Shown in pieces: positions 27,366 to 36,468 of a stretch of 64,000 nt of DNA. The notes beneath the pieces are model-generated. The model saw only the letters and a list, made by a program, of their open reading frames with translations. It ran no database searches and was not told the DNA's origin. The DNA is from Gordonia humi (GTDB taxonomy: Bacteria > Actinomycetota > Actinomycetes > Mycobacteriales > Mycobacteriaceae). Numbering within the stretch: the first letter of the stretch is position 1; the number at the start of each line of letters is the position of its first letter. Location: the NCBI RefSeq assembly GCF_014197435.1, contig NZ_JACIFP010000001.1:1984001-2048000 (forward strand), read 5' to 3'. A program made the position numbers and the translations under genes.

Positions 27366-28465
27366 GACGCCGCCTTCCGAGATTGTGCGATGAGGAGTCC
27401 GACGAGATACACGCCGCCGAGCGCGGTGGTGACGACGCCGACCGGCAACTGGGTCGGAGCGAGGAGTGTGCGGGCGATCGCGTCGCTGAGCACCAGGAGT
27501 GCGGCGCCGACAGCCGCGGAGGTGACGAGTGGGATGCCGGGGCCGCGCGTGATGCGCGCCGCGACCTGTGGTGCGATCAGGGCGATGAACGCGATCGGGC
27601 CGGCGACCGCGGTGACGACGGCGACGAGGCATACCGCGATGCCCAACAGCCAGAGCTGGATTCGGTCGGTGTCGACCCCCTTGCTCTCCGCGGAGTCTGT
27701 GCCGAGTTCGAACATCCGCATGCTGGGTGCGAGATAGGCGAGCATCGGGACGAGGAGGACCAGGGCGATGGCCACGGGCACGATGTCGGTCATGGTGAGC
27801 TGGTCGAAGATGCCCTGACCCCAGGCGGCGGCCACCGCGGCGTTCTCGACGCTGGAGTTGACCAGGAGAAAGCTGTTGAAAGCGATCAGCATCGCGCTGA
27901 TGCCGATGCCGATCACCACCAGTCGGTTGCCCTGCAGCCCCTGCCCCCAGGTGAGCAGGTAGATCACCGCACCGGTGCCCAAGCCGCCGATGACGGCGCC
28001 GATCGTCGCCCCGGAATAGCCGAGTCCGAAGGTCAGCATCGCCAGCAACGCTCCGGTGTTGGCTCCGTTGGTGAATCCGATGATGTCGGGGCTGCCGAGT
28101 GGGTTGCGGGTGAGTGTCTGGAACACGGCTCCGGACAGCGCCAGCGCCATGCCCGCGACGATCGCGACGAGGACGCGAGGCAGCCGACCTTCCACGACGA
28201 TCCGGTTGACCGCCGCGGTCTCGTTACCGAGGATGGCGCTCGCCACGCGCCCGAGCGGCAGATCCGCGCCTTCGACGGACCCCAGGGTCAGCGACCAGAG
28301 AGAGACGCCGACGACGGCGACAGCGAGGACCAGGGTCACGGCGACGGCCCACAGATCGATCTTGACTCGGTGTCGTCCGAGTTGCACGAAGCGGATGCGG
28401 CGAGGCCAGATCTGCGGTGACGAAGCGACGGGCTCGACACCGGTCGTCGGTTCAGACCGGCTCAC
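27362..28465 (-). CDS. Ferric-siderophore ABC transporter, permease (FecCD family)
   Basis: A 367-residue FecCD permease with about nine to ten membrane segments after a 55-residue cytoplasmic arm. Family motifs are GRLPRVLVAIVAGMALALSG, TRNPLGSPDIIGFTNGA and GPIAFIALIAPQVAARI. The start GTG 28465 overlaps the stop of the partner permease as GTGA and has AGGAAGGGA upstream. It should form a heterodimer with the permease at 28462-29580. Confidence 0.95.
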   Translation of the reverse strand: MSRSEPTTGVEPVASSPQIWPRRIRFVQLGRHRVKIDLWAVAVTLVLAVAVVGVSLWSLTLGSVEGADLPLGRVASAILGNETAAVNRIVVEGRLPRVLVAIVAGMALALSGAVFQTLTRNPLGSPDIIGFTNGANTGALLAMLTFGLGYSGATIGAVIGGLGTGAVIYLLTWGQGLQGNRLVVIGIGISAMLIAFNSFLLVNSSVENAAVAAAWGQGIFDQLTMTDIVPVAIALVLLVPMLAYLAPSMRMFELGTDSAESKGVDTDRIQLWLLGIAVCLVAVVTAVAGPIAFIALIAPQVAARITRGPGIPLVTSAAVGAALLVLSDAIARTLLAPTQLPVGVVTTALGGVYLVGLLIAQSRKAAS

Positions 28466-29580
28466 AGGGCGACTCCCTTCCTGCGGACGAGAATGATGAG
28501 GGCGGGAGCGCCGATGAACGCGGTGACCATTCCGACCGGCAGTTCGGTCGGTGTGACGACGCGGCCGACGACGTCCGCGGCCACGAAGACTATCGGGGCG
28601 CACAGCGCGCTCGCGGGAATGATCCAGCGCTGGTCGGGACCCACGACCATCCGTACCAACTGGGGGATCATCAATCCGAGGAACGTGACCGGCCCGATGG
28701 CCGCGGTCGCCGCCCCGCACAGGAGCGTCATGGACACGAAGCCGAAGGCGCGGACCGTGGTGACCGGGACACCGAGGGATCGCGCGCGATCGTCGCCGAG
28801 GCCGATGGCGTTGAGGTATCCGGTGAGGGCGATCGCGATGACGATTCCGACGGCGATGTACGGCCAGACGGTTCCCAGGATCTCCCCGCCGTGATCCTTC
28901 TGGAGCGAGCCCACCTGCCAGGCGCGGATCGAGTCGAACGCTTTGGGGTCGACCATCGTCATACCGAAGGCGACACCGGTGAACACACAACCGACCGCGA
29001 CGCCGGTGAGAACGAGCTTCGCCGGTGCGGCTCCGCCGCGTCCGCGCGATCCGACGAAGTACACGAGGATGGCGGCGAGGAATGAGCCCACGAGAGCGAA
29101 CAGCACGTTCTCGGACGTCGAGGTCGCGCCGAGGATGGAGAATCCGACGACCATGAAGAAGTAGGCGCCCGCATTGACTCCGAGGATGCCGGGGTCGGCG
29201 AGTGGGTTTCGAGTCATCGCCTGAATGACGGCGCCGGCCACACCGAGTGCGGCGCCCACGACGATGCCGAGGATCGTCCGCGGAATGCGGGTGGTCCAGA
29301 TGATCTCGGCGGTGGTCGATCCGTCATTGCCGGTCCACAGGGCGTGCCACGCCTGCGCGGCGGTGATGTCGCCACTGCCGACGAGCAGGCTGAGCACGGC
29401 TACCGCGATCACGAGCACCGCCAGTACGGCCAGCGCAGACAGTCGGCTGCTGAAGCGGCCTCGTCCGATCGGCGGACGGTCGACCGGTCCCGGGGCACTG
29501 TCCGGGCTGGTCGCTCCCGGCCGACTCGGCGACTCCGTGGCGGTACCCTCCGCCACAGTCGTCTCCATCGCTGGATCCAT
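28462..29580 (-). CDS. Ferric-siderophore ABC transporter, permease (FecCD family)
   Basis: A 372-residue FecCD permease, first gene of the operon. After a Pro/Ser-rich arm of about 45 residues come the membrane segments with TRIPRTILGIVVGAALGVAG, TRNPLADPGILGVNAGAY and GPVTFLGLMIPQLVRMVVG. The start at 29580 (MDPAMETT) or 12 bases further in (METT) cannot be settled. The promoter carries an iron box 37 bp before the start, so the operon should be off when iron is ample. Confidence 0.95.
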   Translation of the reverse strand: MDPAMETTVAEGTATESPSRPGATSPDSAPGPVDRPPIGRGRFSSRLSALAVLAVLVIAVAVLSLLVGSGDITAAQAWHALWTGNDGSTTAEIIWTTRIPRTILGIVVGAALGVAGAVIQAMTRNPLADPGILGVNAGAYFFMVVGFSILGATSTSENVLFALVGSFLAAILVYFVGSRGRGGAAPAKLVLTGVAVGCVFTGVAFGMTMVDPKAFDSIRAWQVGSLQKDHGGEILGTVWPYIAVGIVIAIALTGYLNAIGLGDDRARSLGVPVTTVRAFGFVSMTLLCGAATAAIGPVTFLGLMIPQLVRMVVGPDQRWIIPASALCAPIVFVAADVVGRVVTPTELPVGMVTAFIGAPALIILVRRKGVAL

Positions 29581-29616
29581 CCGAACCTCAGCTTTCGGAG
29601 TCGGGCTTGTCGCACT

Positions 29617-29635
29617 TTACGTTTGGCTACCCTAA
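29617..29635 (-). promoter_or_regulatory. IdeR/DtxR iron box of the first importer operon
   Basis: On the minus strand the site reads TTAGGGTAGCCAAACGTAA. It agrees with the consensus TTAGGTTAGGCTAACCTAA at 15 of 19 positions and lies 37 bp before the first permease. Metal-loaded IdeR binding here should repress the importer. Confidence 0.8.
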
Positions 29636-29683
29636 CACCTCAGTGGCTGTGTCGCACCGAGAGATCGTCGGTTTGCTCCTCGG

Positions 29684-30937
29684 CTATGCGAACGCTCCGA
29701 TCCGCTTCGACGACGTCGTGGTCCGTCGCGCCGCCAGGTAGTCGGCGATCGACTCGACGGCACGACCGAGGACCTCGGCGTCGGGTAGGCACACGATCCG
29801 GAAATGGTCGGGCTCGGGCCAGTTGAAGCCGGTGCCGTGGGTCACCAGGACGTGCTTGGAACGCAGGAGGTCGAGGACGAACTCCTCGTCGTCGTCGATG
29901 CCGTACATCGCCCGGTCGATGCGTGGGAAGCAGTACAGGGCCCCGCGCGGCGGCACGCAGCTCACTCCGGGGATCGCATTGAGCGCCTCCGCGGTCAGTT
30001 CCAGCTGCCGCTCCAGTCGTCCGTCCGGGTCGACGACGTCGCCGGGAAGGGGCGAGTCGGCCGAGAGTGCGACGGGGATCGCGTACTGACCGGTGACGTT
30101 GGGGCACACGCGCATGTTCGACAGGAGGGTGATGCCCTCCAGTAGATCGGCGGCATCGTCCAGCGGGCCGGTGGCGACGACCCAGCCGGCGCGGTACCCG
30201 CACACCCGGTAGGCCTTGGAGAGGCCGCCGAACGTCAGGCATAGGACGTCGTCGCCGGCGGCACGCGCCGCGTGATGGTGGCGGGCGTCGCCGAATACGA
30301 GTTCCTCGTAGATCTCGTCGCTGAGCAGGACCAGTCCGTGGCGGCGCGCGATGTCGGCCATGCCTGCGACCGTCTGCTCGCTGTACACGGCCCCCGTCGG
30401 ATTGTTCGGGTTGATCATCACCAGCGCGGTGGTGCGGTCGGTGACCTTGGACTCGATGTCCTCGAGAGAGGGGTTCCAGCCGTCGGACTCGTCGGCCAGA
30501 TAGTGCACGGGCACGCCTCCGGTGAGATTCACCGCGCCGGTCCACGTGGGGTAGTCGGGCGCCGGGACGAGGATCTCGTCGCCCGGGTTCACCAGGGCCT
30601 GCAGGGTGAGGGTGATGAGTTCGCTGACCCCGTTGCCGAGGAAGACGTCGTCGCCGGACACGCCGTCGACACCGAGGCGACGGTAGTGGTCGGCGACCGC
30701 CTCGCGAGCGGGGCGGATGCCGCGTGAGTCCGAGTACGCCTGCGCGTCGTCCAGACCGGTGGCGACGGCCTCCACGATCTCCGGTCGGGCCTGCAGTCCG
30801 AACGGACGCATGTTGCCCAGATTCAGACGCAGGACGTCATGACCCTCGGCTTCCAAACGCATGGCTTCGGTCAGAATCGGGCCGCGGACGTCGTAGCGGA
30901 CGTCGCGGAGTCGGTGGGACTGTCGGTAGGTCGTCAT
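29684..30937 (-). CDS. PLP-dependent aminotransferase, alanine aminotransferase type
   Basis: A 417-residue class I/II aminotransferase. The PLP lysine lies in GGLSKAYRVCGYRAGW, the cofactor Asn in MINPNNPTGAVYS, the Asp in LLSDEIYEELVF, and the carboxylate-binding Arg near FRIVCLP. The N-terminal MTTYRQSHRLRDVRYDVRGPILTEAMRLEAEGHDV is typical of the AlaA-like group that makes alanine from pyruvate and glutamate. ATG 30937 fits that N terminus; the frame upstream is not conserved. It diverges from the MocR regulator at 31016 across 78 bp of repeats, so that protein probably controls it. Confidence 0.92.
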   Translation of the reverse strand: MTTYRQSHRLRDVRYDVRGPILTEAMRLEAEGHDVLRLNLGNMRPFGLQARPEIVEAVATGLDDAQAYSDSRGIRPAREAVADHYRRLGVDGVSGDDVFLGNGVSELITLTLQALVNPGDEILVPAPDYPTWTGAVNLTGGVPVHYLADESDGWNPSLEDIESKVTDRTTALVMINPNNPTGAVYSEQTVAGMADIARRHGLVLLSDEIYEELVFGDARHHHAARAAGDDVLCLTFGGLSKAYRVCGYRAGWVVATGPLDDAADLLEGITLLSNMRVCPNVTGQYAIPVALSADSPLPGDVVDPDGRLERQLELTAEALNAIPGVSCVPPRGALYCFPRIDRAMYGIDDDEEFVLDLLRSKHVLVTHGTGFNWPEPDHFRIVCLPDAEVLGRAVESIADYLAARRTTTSSKRIGAFA

Positions 30938-30955
30938 AGGACTACTACACCGCCG

Positions 30956-31004
30956 AAGTGGATCCGGGAGAAGGTCCACTTCTCTCAATCTCGTGGGACC
31001 ACTT
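30956..31004. promoter_or_regulatory. Three GG(A/T)CCACTT repeats between the aminotransferase and mocR-type genes
   Basis: GGTCCACTT at 30973-30981 and GGACCACTT at 30996-31004 are direct repeats spaced 23 bp; an inverted copy (AAGTGGATCC) lies at 30956-30965. MocR proteins usually bind two direct repeats plus an inverted one near the divergent promoter, which fits. Confidence 0.65.
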
Positions 31005-31015
31005 AAGGTGGGCGT

Positions 31016-32413
31016 ATGGCCCGCACTGCTACGTCTGGTTCTCTCGTCCTGTCCCCGGTGTCCAGTGCCGCGGATCTGGTCGACGGCATCGTCGACCGGA
31101 TCGTCGACGGGGCCCTGGTCGACGGCGATCGTCTTCCGTCGACCAGGGTCCTCGCCGAGCAGACCGGGCTCTCTCGCGGGACGGTGGTGCGCGCCTTCGA
31201 CGAACTGGCCGCGGCGGGCTTCGTCGATTCGCGACACGGTTCCGGCACGCTGGTCAGCGCGGGTGCGACGCAGGCGGCCCGGGCGGGCGCCCGCACTCGC
31301 AAGCACGACGACGCGGTGCCGGCACCCGTCGTCGAACAGCGACGAGGCCGGTCGTCCCGCGACCTGCGCCCTGGCGTCCCGGACGCCGATCTCGTGGATC
31401 GACGGGCGTGGCGGAGCGCGGTCCGATCGGCCGTTACGGCGGGTCTGGCCGGATTGAATCCGTGGGAGGAGCCGAGTCCCATTCTGCGGGCCGCCCTGTC
31501 CGAGCACCTACGACGCCATCGCGGGATCGCCGCCGCCGATCCGCTGCTGTTCGACAGTTCGCGCTCGGCCGTCGCCGCGCTGTGCGCGGTGTTCGATGCC
31601 CGAGTGTTCCACGTGGAGGATCCCGGCTACCGCGGTGCGGTGCTGATGGCGCGTGAGCACGGGCTCGAGCTGCGGTGTCACCCGGTGGATCCGGACGGGC
31701 TCGACGCCGCGCGGTTGGGCGACGAGTCGGCGATCGTGTTCACCACCCCGGCGCACCAGTACCCCCTGGGGCATCGGGCGAGTGTGGATCGCAGGGTCGC
31801 GCTCGTCGAATGGGCGCGGCGGACCGGATCGTTGGTGATCGAAGACGACTACGACGGCGAGTTCCGCTACGGGGTGGCTCCGTTGCCCGCGCTGGTCACC
31901 CTGCCGGGCGCTGCCGACCATGTGGCGTACGTCGGCACGTCGTCGAAGTCGATGTCTCCGGATCTGCGGGTGGCGTGGTGCCTACCGCCCGCGGCTCTGC
32001 GTCGGGACGTGCAGCGTTGGCTGGCCGTGCACCGCCGCGGGCCGTCGTCGCTGCCCGCCGACGCGTTGGGCGAGTTCATCGGGTCGGGGGCGATGGACCG
32101 TCATCTCGCGCGTGCGGCACGTGTGTACAGCGACCGCCGGTCGCGGCTGGTGGCAGCGCTCGCCCGCGAGTGTCCAGACGTCGCCGTGACCGGGGTCGAG
32201 GCGGGGCTCCATCTGTGCGTGCTGTTGCCGGATCACGACGACGACGCCGTCGTCGACGATCTGGCGGAGGCCGGGTGGCGCACTCGATCGCTGAGCAGCC
32301 AGTCCTCGCGATTCCCCGTCTCCGGTCTGGTGCTGAACTATGCGCGGCTGGGCGGTCGAGACGCACGCGAGTTCGCCGCCGTGCTGCGCGAAGTCCTGAG
32401 TGCGGGAGCGTGA
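31016..32413 (+). CDS. MocR-family regulator (GntR HTH fused to an aminotransferase-like domain)
   Basis: A 465-residue protein with a GntR winged helix at residues 20-85 (DGDRLPSTRVLAEQTGLSRGTVVRAFDELAAAGF) and an aminotransferase-fold domain from about residue 115. The PLP lysine motif VGTSSKSMSPDLRVAW and IEDDYDGEFRY are present. It senses PLP or an aldimine and usually controls B6 or amino acid genes. The divergent aminotransferase is the likely target. It ends 4 bp before the convergent TerD-AIM24 gene. Confidence 0.92.
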   Translation: MARTATSGSLVLSPVSSAADLVDGIVDRIVDGALVDGDRLPSTRVLAEQTGLSRGTVVRAFDELAAAGFVDSRHGSGTLVSAGATQAARAGARTRKHDDAVPAPVVEQRRGRSSRDLRPGVPDADLVDRRAWRSAVRSAVTAGLAGLNPWEEPSPILRAALSEHLRRHRGIAAADPLLFDSSRSAVAALCAVFDARVFHVEDPGYRGAVLMAREHGLELRCHPVDPDGLDAARLGDESAIVFTTPAHQYPLGHRASVDRRVALVEWARRTGSLVIEDDYDGEFRYGVAPLPALVTLPGAADHVAYVGTSSKSMSPDLRVAWCLPPAALRRDVQRWLAVHRRGPSSLPADALGEFIGSGAMDRHLARAARVYSDRRSRLVAALARECPDVAVTGVEAGLHLCVLLPDHDDDAVVDDLAEAGWRTRSLSSQSSRFPVSGLVLNYARLGGRDAREFAAVLREVLSAGA

Positions 32414-32417
32414 ACGC

Positions 32418-33779
32418 TCAACGGCCGAGGAATCCGCCGAGCATGCCGCCGTCGTTCCCGCCGCCGGTGCCCCCGATGAATCCGCCCGGCGGTTGCTCGG
32501 ACGGCTGCACCACGACGAAGCCCTGACCACCGAACGCGAGGGTGAAGCGCTCACCGGTGTTGCGGCCCATCAGGGTGTTGAGGCCGAAGGAGTCGTTGGT
32601 CTTGACCGACGTGCGCAGGCTCGACGACCATGCGACCGCGGCCTGCGGATCGGCGTAGGTGTCGCCTGCGACGCTCAGGACCACCGGTGAACCGTTCGTG
32701 GTGATCGCGATGCGGCCGCGGCCGGTGAACACGCAGTTGAACATGCCCGCGTTGCTCATCGCACCGGCGCCGCGCACGCGCTCGACGGTGTACTGCAGCG
32801 TCGGTTCGAAGCACAGCACGTTGGCGCCGTTGATGGTCAGACCGTCGGACCCGTCGAGATCGATGAGGTGCACCTCGCATGCGTTGTCGGCCAGGAACAG
32901 ATCGCCGCGCCCGCTGACCTTCATGATGGGCACGCCCTCGCCGGTCATCGCCTGTTTCAGCGCGCGGCTGAAGCCGCCTGCGCCGAGCGCTTCGAAACGG
33001 AGATCTCCCTGGTAGGCGACCATGGAGCCTTGACGTGCCATGATCTCGCCGTTGAGACCGACTCGGCACATCTTGCTGCCCTGTTTGCCGATGCCCTGTG
33101 TCTGGATCTCGGCGTGCGCCGGTGCGAAGAGCTCGCTCTGCATGGACCCTCCTGGGGTGTGTGCGCTGCTGGGCGCGACTGCGGGGTTGGGGATCGGACT
33201 CTGCGGCTGATGCTGAGGCTGTTGCTGCGGCGGCCAGGGTTGTGGATCGGCGACGTGGGGTGCCGCCGGGACCGCGGGCTCGTCGTCGACGCTGATGCCG
33301 AAGTCGGTGGCGAGGCCCGCCAGCCCCGAGTCGTACCCCTGTCCCACGGCGCGGACCTTCCACGCGTCGCCGCGCCGATACACCTCGAGGCACACCACGG
33401 CCGTCTCACTGGTGAGCCCTGGTACGGGGAAGTCGGCGGCGACCGCGCGATTCGCGTCGAAGACGGTCGCGCGCAGCGCACCCGCGGTCGCGAACGACGC
33501 GGGTCCGGTGCCGTCGAGGCTGGCGGTGATCGCGATTGTGGTGATCTCACTGTCGACGGCGGCGGTGTCGATGCTGACGGTGTCGACCTCGCCCTCGTCC
33601 CGATACTGGACCCCGCGGGCCGAAGGCTGGTTGTAGAAGACGAAGTCGGCGTCCGACCGGACCCGGCCGGCGTCGGTCAGCAGGAGGGCGGACGTGTTGG
33701 CCGGCGATGCGCAGTGCACCTGCACGGTGACCGTCGACGACGGCAGGGGTTGGTTCTCGCCGGGGGACAGTTGTCTCAC
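32418..33779 (-). CDS. TerD-AIM24 fusion protein
   Basis: A 453-residue fusion. Residues 1-175 are a TerD domain (VRQLSPGENQPLP; VFYNQPSARGVQY; calcium-type acidic sites; LEVYRRGDAWKVRAVGQGYDSGL). A Pro/Gln-rich linker follows (about 180-220), then an AIM24-like beta domain (EIQTQGIGKQGSKM; GDLFLADNACEVHLIDLDG; NAGMFNCVFTGRGRIAITT), ending in a Gly-rich tail. TerD proteins serve in stress tolerance and phage-related defence; AIM24-like proteins are poorly known in bacteria. GTG 33779 is chosen because TerD proteins begin near (V/M)xQLxxGxN; ATG 33833 is possible. No other ter gene is near. Confidence 0.9.
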   Translation of the reverse strand: MRQLSPGENQPLPSSTVTVQVHCASPANTSALLLTDAGRVRSDADFVFYNQPSARGVQYRDEGEVDTVSIDTAAVDSEITTIAITASLDGTGPASFATAGALRATVFDANRAVAADFPVPGLTSETAVVCLEVYRRGDAWKVRAVGQGYDSGLAGLATDFGISVDDEPAVPAAPHVADPQPWPPQQQPQHQPQSPIPNPAVAPSSAHTPGGSMQSELFAPAHAEIQTQGIGKQGSKMCRVGLNGEIMARQGSMVAYQGDLRFEALGAGGFSRALKQAMTGEGVPIMKVSGRGDLFLADNACEVHLIDLDGSDGLTINGANVLCFEPTLQYTVERVRGAGAMSNAGMFNCVFTGRGRIAITTNGSPVVLSVAGDTYADPQAAVAWSSSLRTSVKTNDSFGLNTLMGRNTGERFTLAFGGQGFVVVQPSEQPPGGFIGGTGGGNDGGMLGGFLGR

Positions 33780-33958
33780 AGTGGACAGTCTACGAGGAGT
33801 GTGGAGTTCCCTCGGTTCGGTCGTCTGTCGCATGACCGACGGTTCGGCGACCGAGGACGTCCTCGCGTGATGATCTGGAAGTGCGTTCGGCCTAATGTCG
33901 TTCCTGTGCCAGACAGATTCGCGGTCGACCGATCAGCATGTGCAGGGGGCAGTCAGTG

Positions 33959-34624
33959 GTGAGTGTCGTGCTCGCAACAGGAATCGACGATGCGGCGTCG
34001 GTCGTGCAGCAGATCGGCGAGATGATCGGTGTGGTCGCCTTCGCCGCATCGGGAGCGTTGGCGGCGGTGCGCCGGAATCTGGACATCGTCGGAATCGTGT
34101 TTCTGGCGGTGAGCACGGCGCTGGGCGGCGGAGTCATCCGTGACGTCCTGGCGGGCAACACGCCCCCGACCGCGTTCACCGACTTCACGTTGATCGCGGC
34201 GGCCTCGGCGACGGGGCTGGTGATCTTCTTCTGGCATCCTCCCGCGCGGTTGACCCACTGGCCGTTGGAGGTGACCGATGCGATCGGGCTCGGACTGTTC
34301 GTCGTCACCGGGACCGCGGTCGGCTACGACTGGGGTGTCTCGGCGCCGTCGGCCGCGTTGCTGGGGCTCACGACCGGCGTCGGCGGCGGCATCATCCGCG
34401 ACGTCCTGTCGGGTCGGGTCCCGGCTATCCTGCGAACCGACGAACCGCTGTACGCGATTCCGGCGTTCTGCGGCGCGGTCCTGACGGCGACCCTCATGCA
34501 CTTCGATTGGTACCGAGCGTGGATAGGGTTGCTCTGCGCCCTCGCCGTGATCGCGTTCCGCCTGCTCGCGCTGCGCTACCGCTGGCACGGGCCTCGGCCG
34601 TACTACGTGTCGCGCGACGAGTAG
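33959..34624 (+). CDS. UPF0126/TRIC-type membrane channel protein
   Basis: A protein of about 221 residues with seven membrane segments and two copies of a glycine motif: LGGGVIRDVLAGNTPP near residue 55 and VGGGIIRDVLSGRVP near residue 142. These mark the UPF0126/YadS family, related to TRIC cation channels; glycine transport has been suggested for some members. GTG 33959 has AGGGGG about 9 nt upstream; ATG 33938 and GTG 33956 are alternatives. The 3' end overlaps the convergent WS/DGAT gene by 22 bp. Confidence 0.9.
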   Translation: MSVVLATGIDDAASVVQQIGEMIGVVAFAASGALAAVRRNLDIVGIVFLAVSTALGGGVIRDVLAGNTPPTAFTDFTLIAAASATGLVIFFWHPPARLTHWPLEVTDAIGLGLFVVTGTAVGYDWGVSAPSAALLGLTTGVGGGIIRDVLSGRVPAILRTDEPLYAIPAFCGAVLTATLMHFDWYRAWIGLLCALAVIAFRLLALRYRWHGPRPYYVSRDE

Positions 34625-35985
34625 GTCTCGCGCGACGAATAAGCTGCGCGGAGACCGTCCAGCTCGGCCTGCAGGGAGGCGAGATAGGTGGGGAGGTCGG
34701 TCAGCTGCTCCGGATCCGCGAGGATTCCGATCGACAGGTTGTCGCCGAAGGTCGACACGGTGTGGTTCACTCCGAGCCCGTCGTTGATCGGCGTGACGCC
34801 GAAGCAGGCGACAGCCGGCAGACCGGCCAGTGTCCAGTGCTCCGCCGACCCCTTGGGGATCGTGCTCACGCGCAGCTGGGTCGTATCGGGCTTCGGCTTA
34901 CGCGCGGCACGCCGCTGACCGGTCCGGTACAGGATTCGGTAGATCCAGCCGGGAAGGCGGGGCAGAGCTCCGTACATCGCGGCGAAACTCGGCAGGTTCA
35001 GGCGGTCGCGCTCGGCCCGCACCTGTTCGTGGACGGCGACGACCTGCTCGGGGAACGGCAGGTCGGGCCGCAGGGGGACGGTCCCGAAACCCAGTGCGTT
35101 GCGCATCGCGGGGTCCAGGAGCGAACGGACGGAGACCGGGACGCTGGCCGCTATCGCCTGATCCGGGTCGCCGAGGTGAGCCGCGATCGTGCGGCCGATG
35201 ACGCTCAACACCACATCGTTGACCGACACCCCGTGAGCCCGTGCGACGACGCGCAGGCCGGCGACCGACTGGAAGACGATCGCCGACTCCCGTCTGCCGC
35301 TCAACGACCCGTTGAGGCGGGTCGCCCGCGGCTGCGCGTCGGGCATCGACCACAGTCCCGCTTTGCGGTCGCGTGAGGCGCGCCGACTGACGCCGATCAA
35401 CCGCCACAGGTCGGCGAGGACGAGGAACGGCCGGAGCGGGACGCGGGCGAGTTCGAGGGCGGCCAGTCGCGCACCGCTGTCCGGCGAGGCCGGCGACGGC
35501 GTGCCGACGTCGGCGGAGAAGAGGGAACGTGCGATGGCCGCGACACCCATTCCGTCGGCCATGGAGTGGTGGAACCGCAGGACGACAACTGTGCACGGCG
35601 CGTGCATCGCGCCGACGCCGATCACGTTGCGCACGATGTACAGCGACCACCGCGGGCGTGCCTCGTCGAAGGTCTGCTCGTGCAATTCGGTGATGAAGTC
35701 GACGAGTTGATCCCAGCCCATCGCGGGCAGGTGGTCGATGTGGTCGCGAGGGTCGAACTCGGGGGTGTCGGTCCAATACGCGTCGCCGATCCCGCCGAGC
35801 GGGATCACCAGTCGCTGCCGCAGGACCTCGATTCCACCAGCGCGTGCGGCGAGCCACTCGGTGAGGTCCTGACTCGAGGAACTGCTCTCGGGGAACGCGT
35901 ACGCGGTGACGATGGACGATCGGACCCGAGGCGACTCCGCATATGCGAAGTTGACGTCATACGGGGATACTCGGGAGGTTGTCAC
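34603..35985 (-). CDS. Wax ester synthase/diacylglycerol O-acyltransferase (WS/DGAT)
   Basis: A 460-residue acyltransferase that joins acyl-CoA to diacylglycerol or fatty alcohol to make storage lipid. The active-site HHSMADG lies near residue 139 in VLRFHHSMADGMGVAA. The C-terminal domain has SIPVSVR-like and NHTVSTFGDNLSIGI segments typical of the family. Mycolic-acid bacteria carry many copies. The C terminus ends in a near repeat YSSRETYSSRDT, encoded by an 18-bp tandem repeat that also holds the stop of the convergent gene. Start ATG 35985 fits the usual MxxxSPYD start. Confidence 0.93.
   Translation of the reverse strand: MTTSRVSPYDVNFAYAESPRVRSSIVTAYAFPESSSSSQDLTEWLAARAGGIEVLRQRLVIPLGGIGDAYWTDTPEFDPRDHIDHLPAMGWDQLVDFITELHEQTFDEARPRWSLYIVRNVIGVGAMHAPCTVVVLRFHHSMADGMGVAAIARSLFSADVGTPSPASPDSGARLAALELARVPLRPFLVLADLWRLIGVSRRASRDRKAGLWSMPDAQPRATRLNGSLSGRRESAIVFQSVAGLRVVARAHGVSVNDVVLSVIGRTIAAHLGDPDQAIAASVPVSVRSLLDPAMRNALGFGTVPLRPDLPFPEQVVAVHEQVRAERDRLNLPSFAAMYGALPRLPGWIYRILYRTGQRRAARKPKPDTTQLRVSTIPKGSAEHWTLAGLPAVACFGVTPINDGLGVNHTVSTFGDNLSIGILADPEQLTDLPTYLASLQAELDGLRAAYSSRETYSSRDT
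34607..34642. repeat. Two tandem 18-bp repeats across two convergent gene ends
   Basis: 34607-34624 and 34625-34642 agree at 15 of 18 positions around TCGCGCGACGA. They code for the last residues of the channel protein on one strand and the tail of the WS/DGAT on the other. Confidence 0.6.
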
Positions 35986-36468
35986 TCTTCGAGACTAGGT
36001 TGTTCGGACGATGAAATGTAATCCGAATGATCCAATTGGTCGGTGTTTCTGTCCTCGATGCCGGTCTCAGCGGGTCAATGCGACGGGATGTCGAGGACGG
36101 TGGACAGTGGCTCGGAACTCATGGGCAAGCGAGTCATCGGCGCGGGGGCATGACATCTCCCTCTCCTCGCGGTGATCGCGGAACACCTCGACGAGGGCAC
36201 CCGCGCGCATACGGGTGACGGACGCAGGTCGGGGGCGGGTGCCAGCTGAACGCGGCACGGCGGTGGCCCGCTTGCGGGTGGTCCGGGCCGACCGCAAGCA
36301 TACGTCGGACTCTATGCCCGATACGGACGTACTGCTGCCATCGCACGAGAATCGGGACCAAAGGATCCGAGCGTGCCAGGACATGGGAGGCAGGTGTGCC
36401 AGACCGAGCATGCACAGGCGTCTCGGTGGCACTGTTACGTTCGCGGGGGACGAGCCGAAGGAGACGTG
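35986..36468. other. 483-bp intergenic region without a confident gene
   Basis: The first 80 bp are relatively AT-rich and should hold the promoter of the leftward WS/DGAT gene. The rest is GC-rich with short open frames in several phases, none with a convincing start, codon bias or family match. It may hold the promoter of the transporter at 36469 or decayed sequence. Confidence 0.5.
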
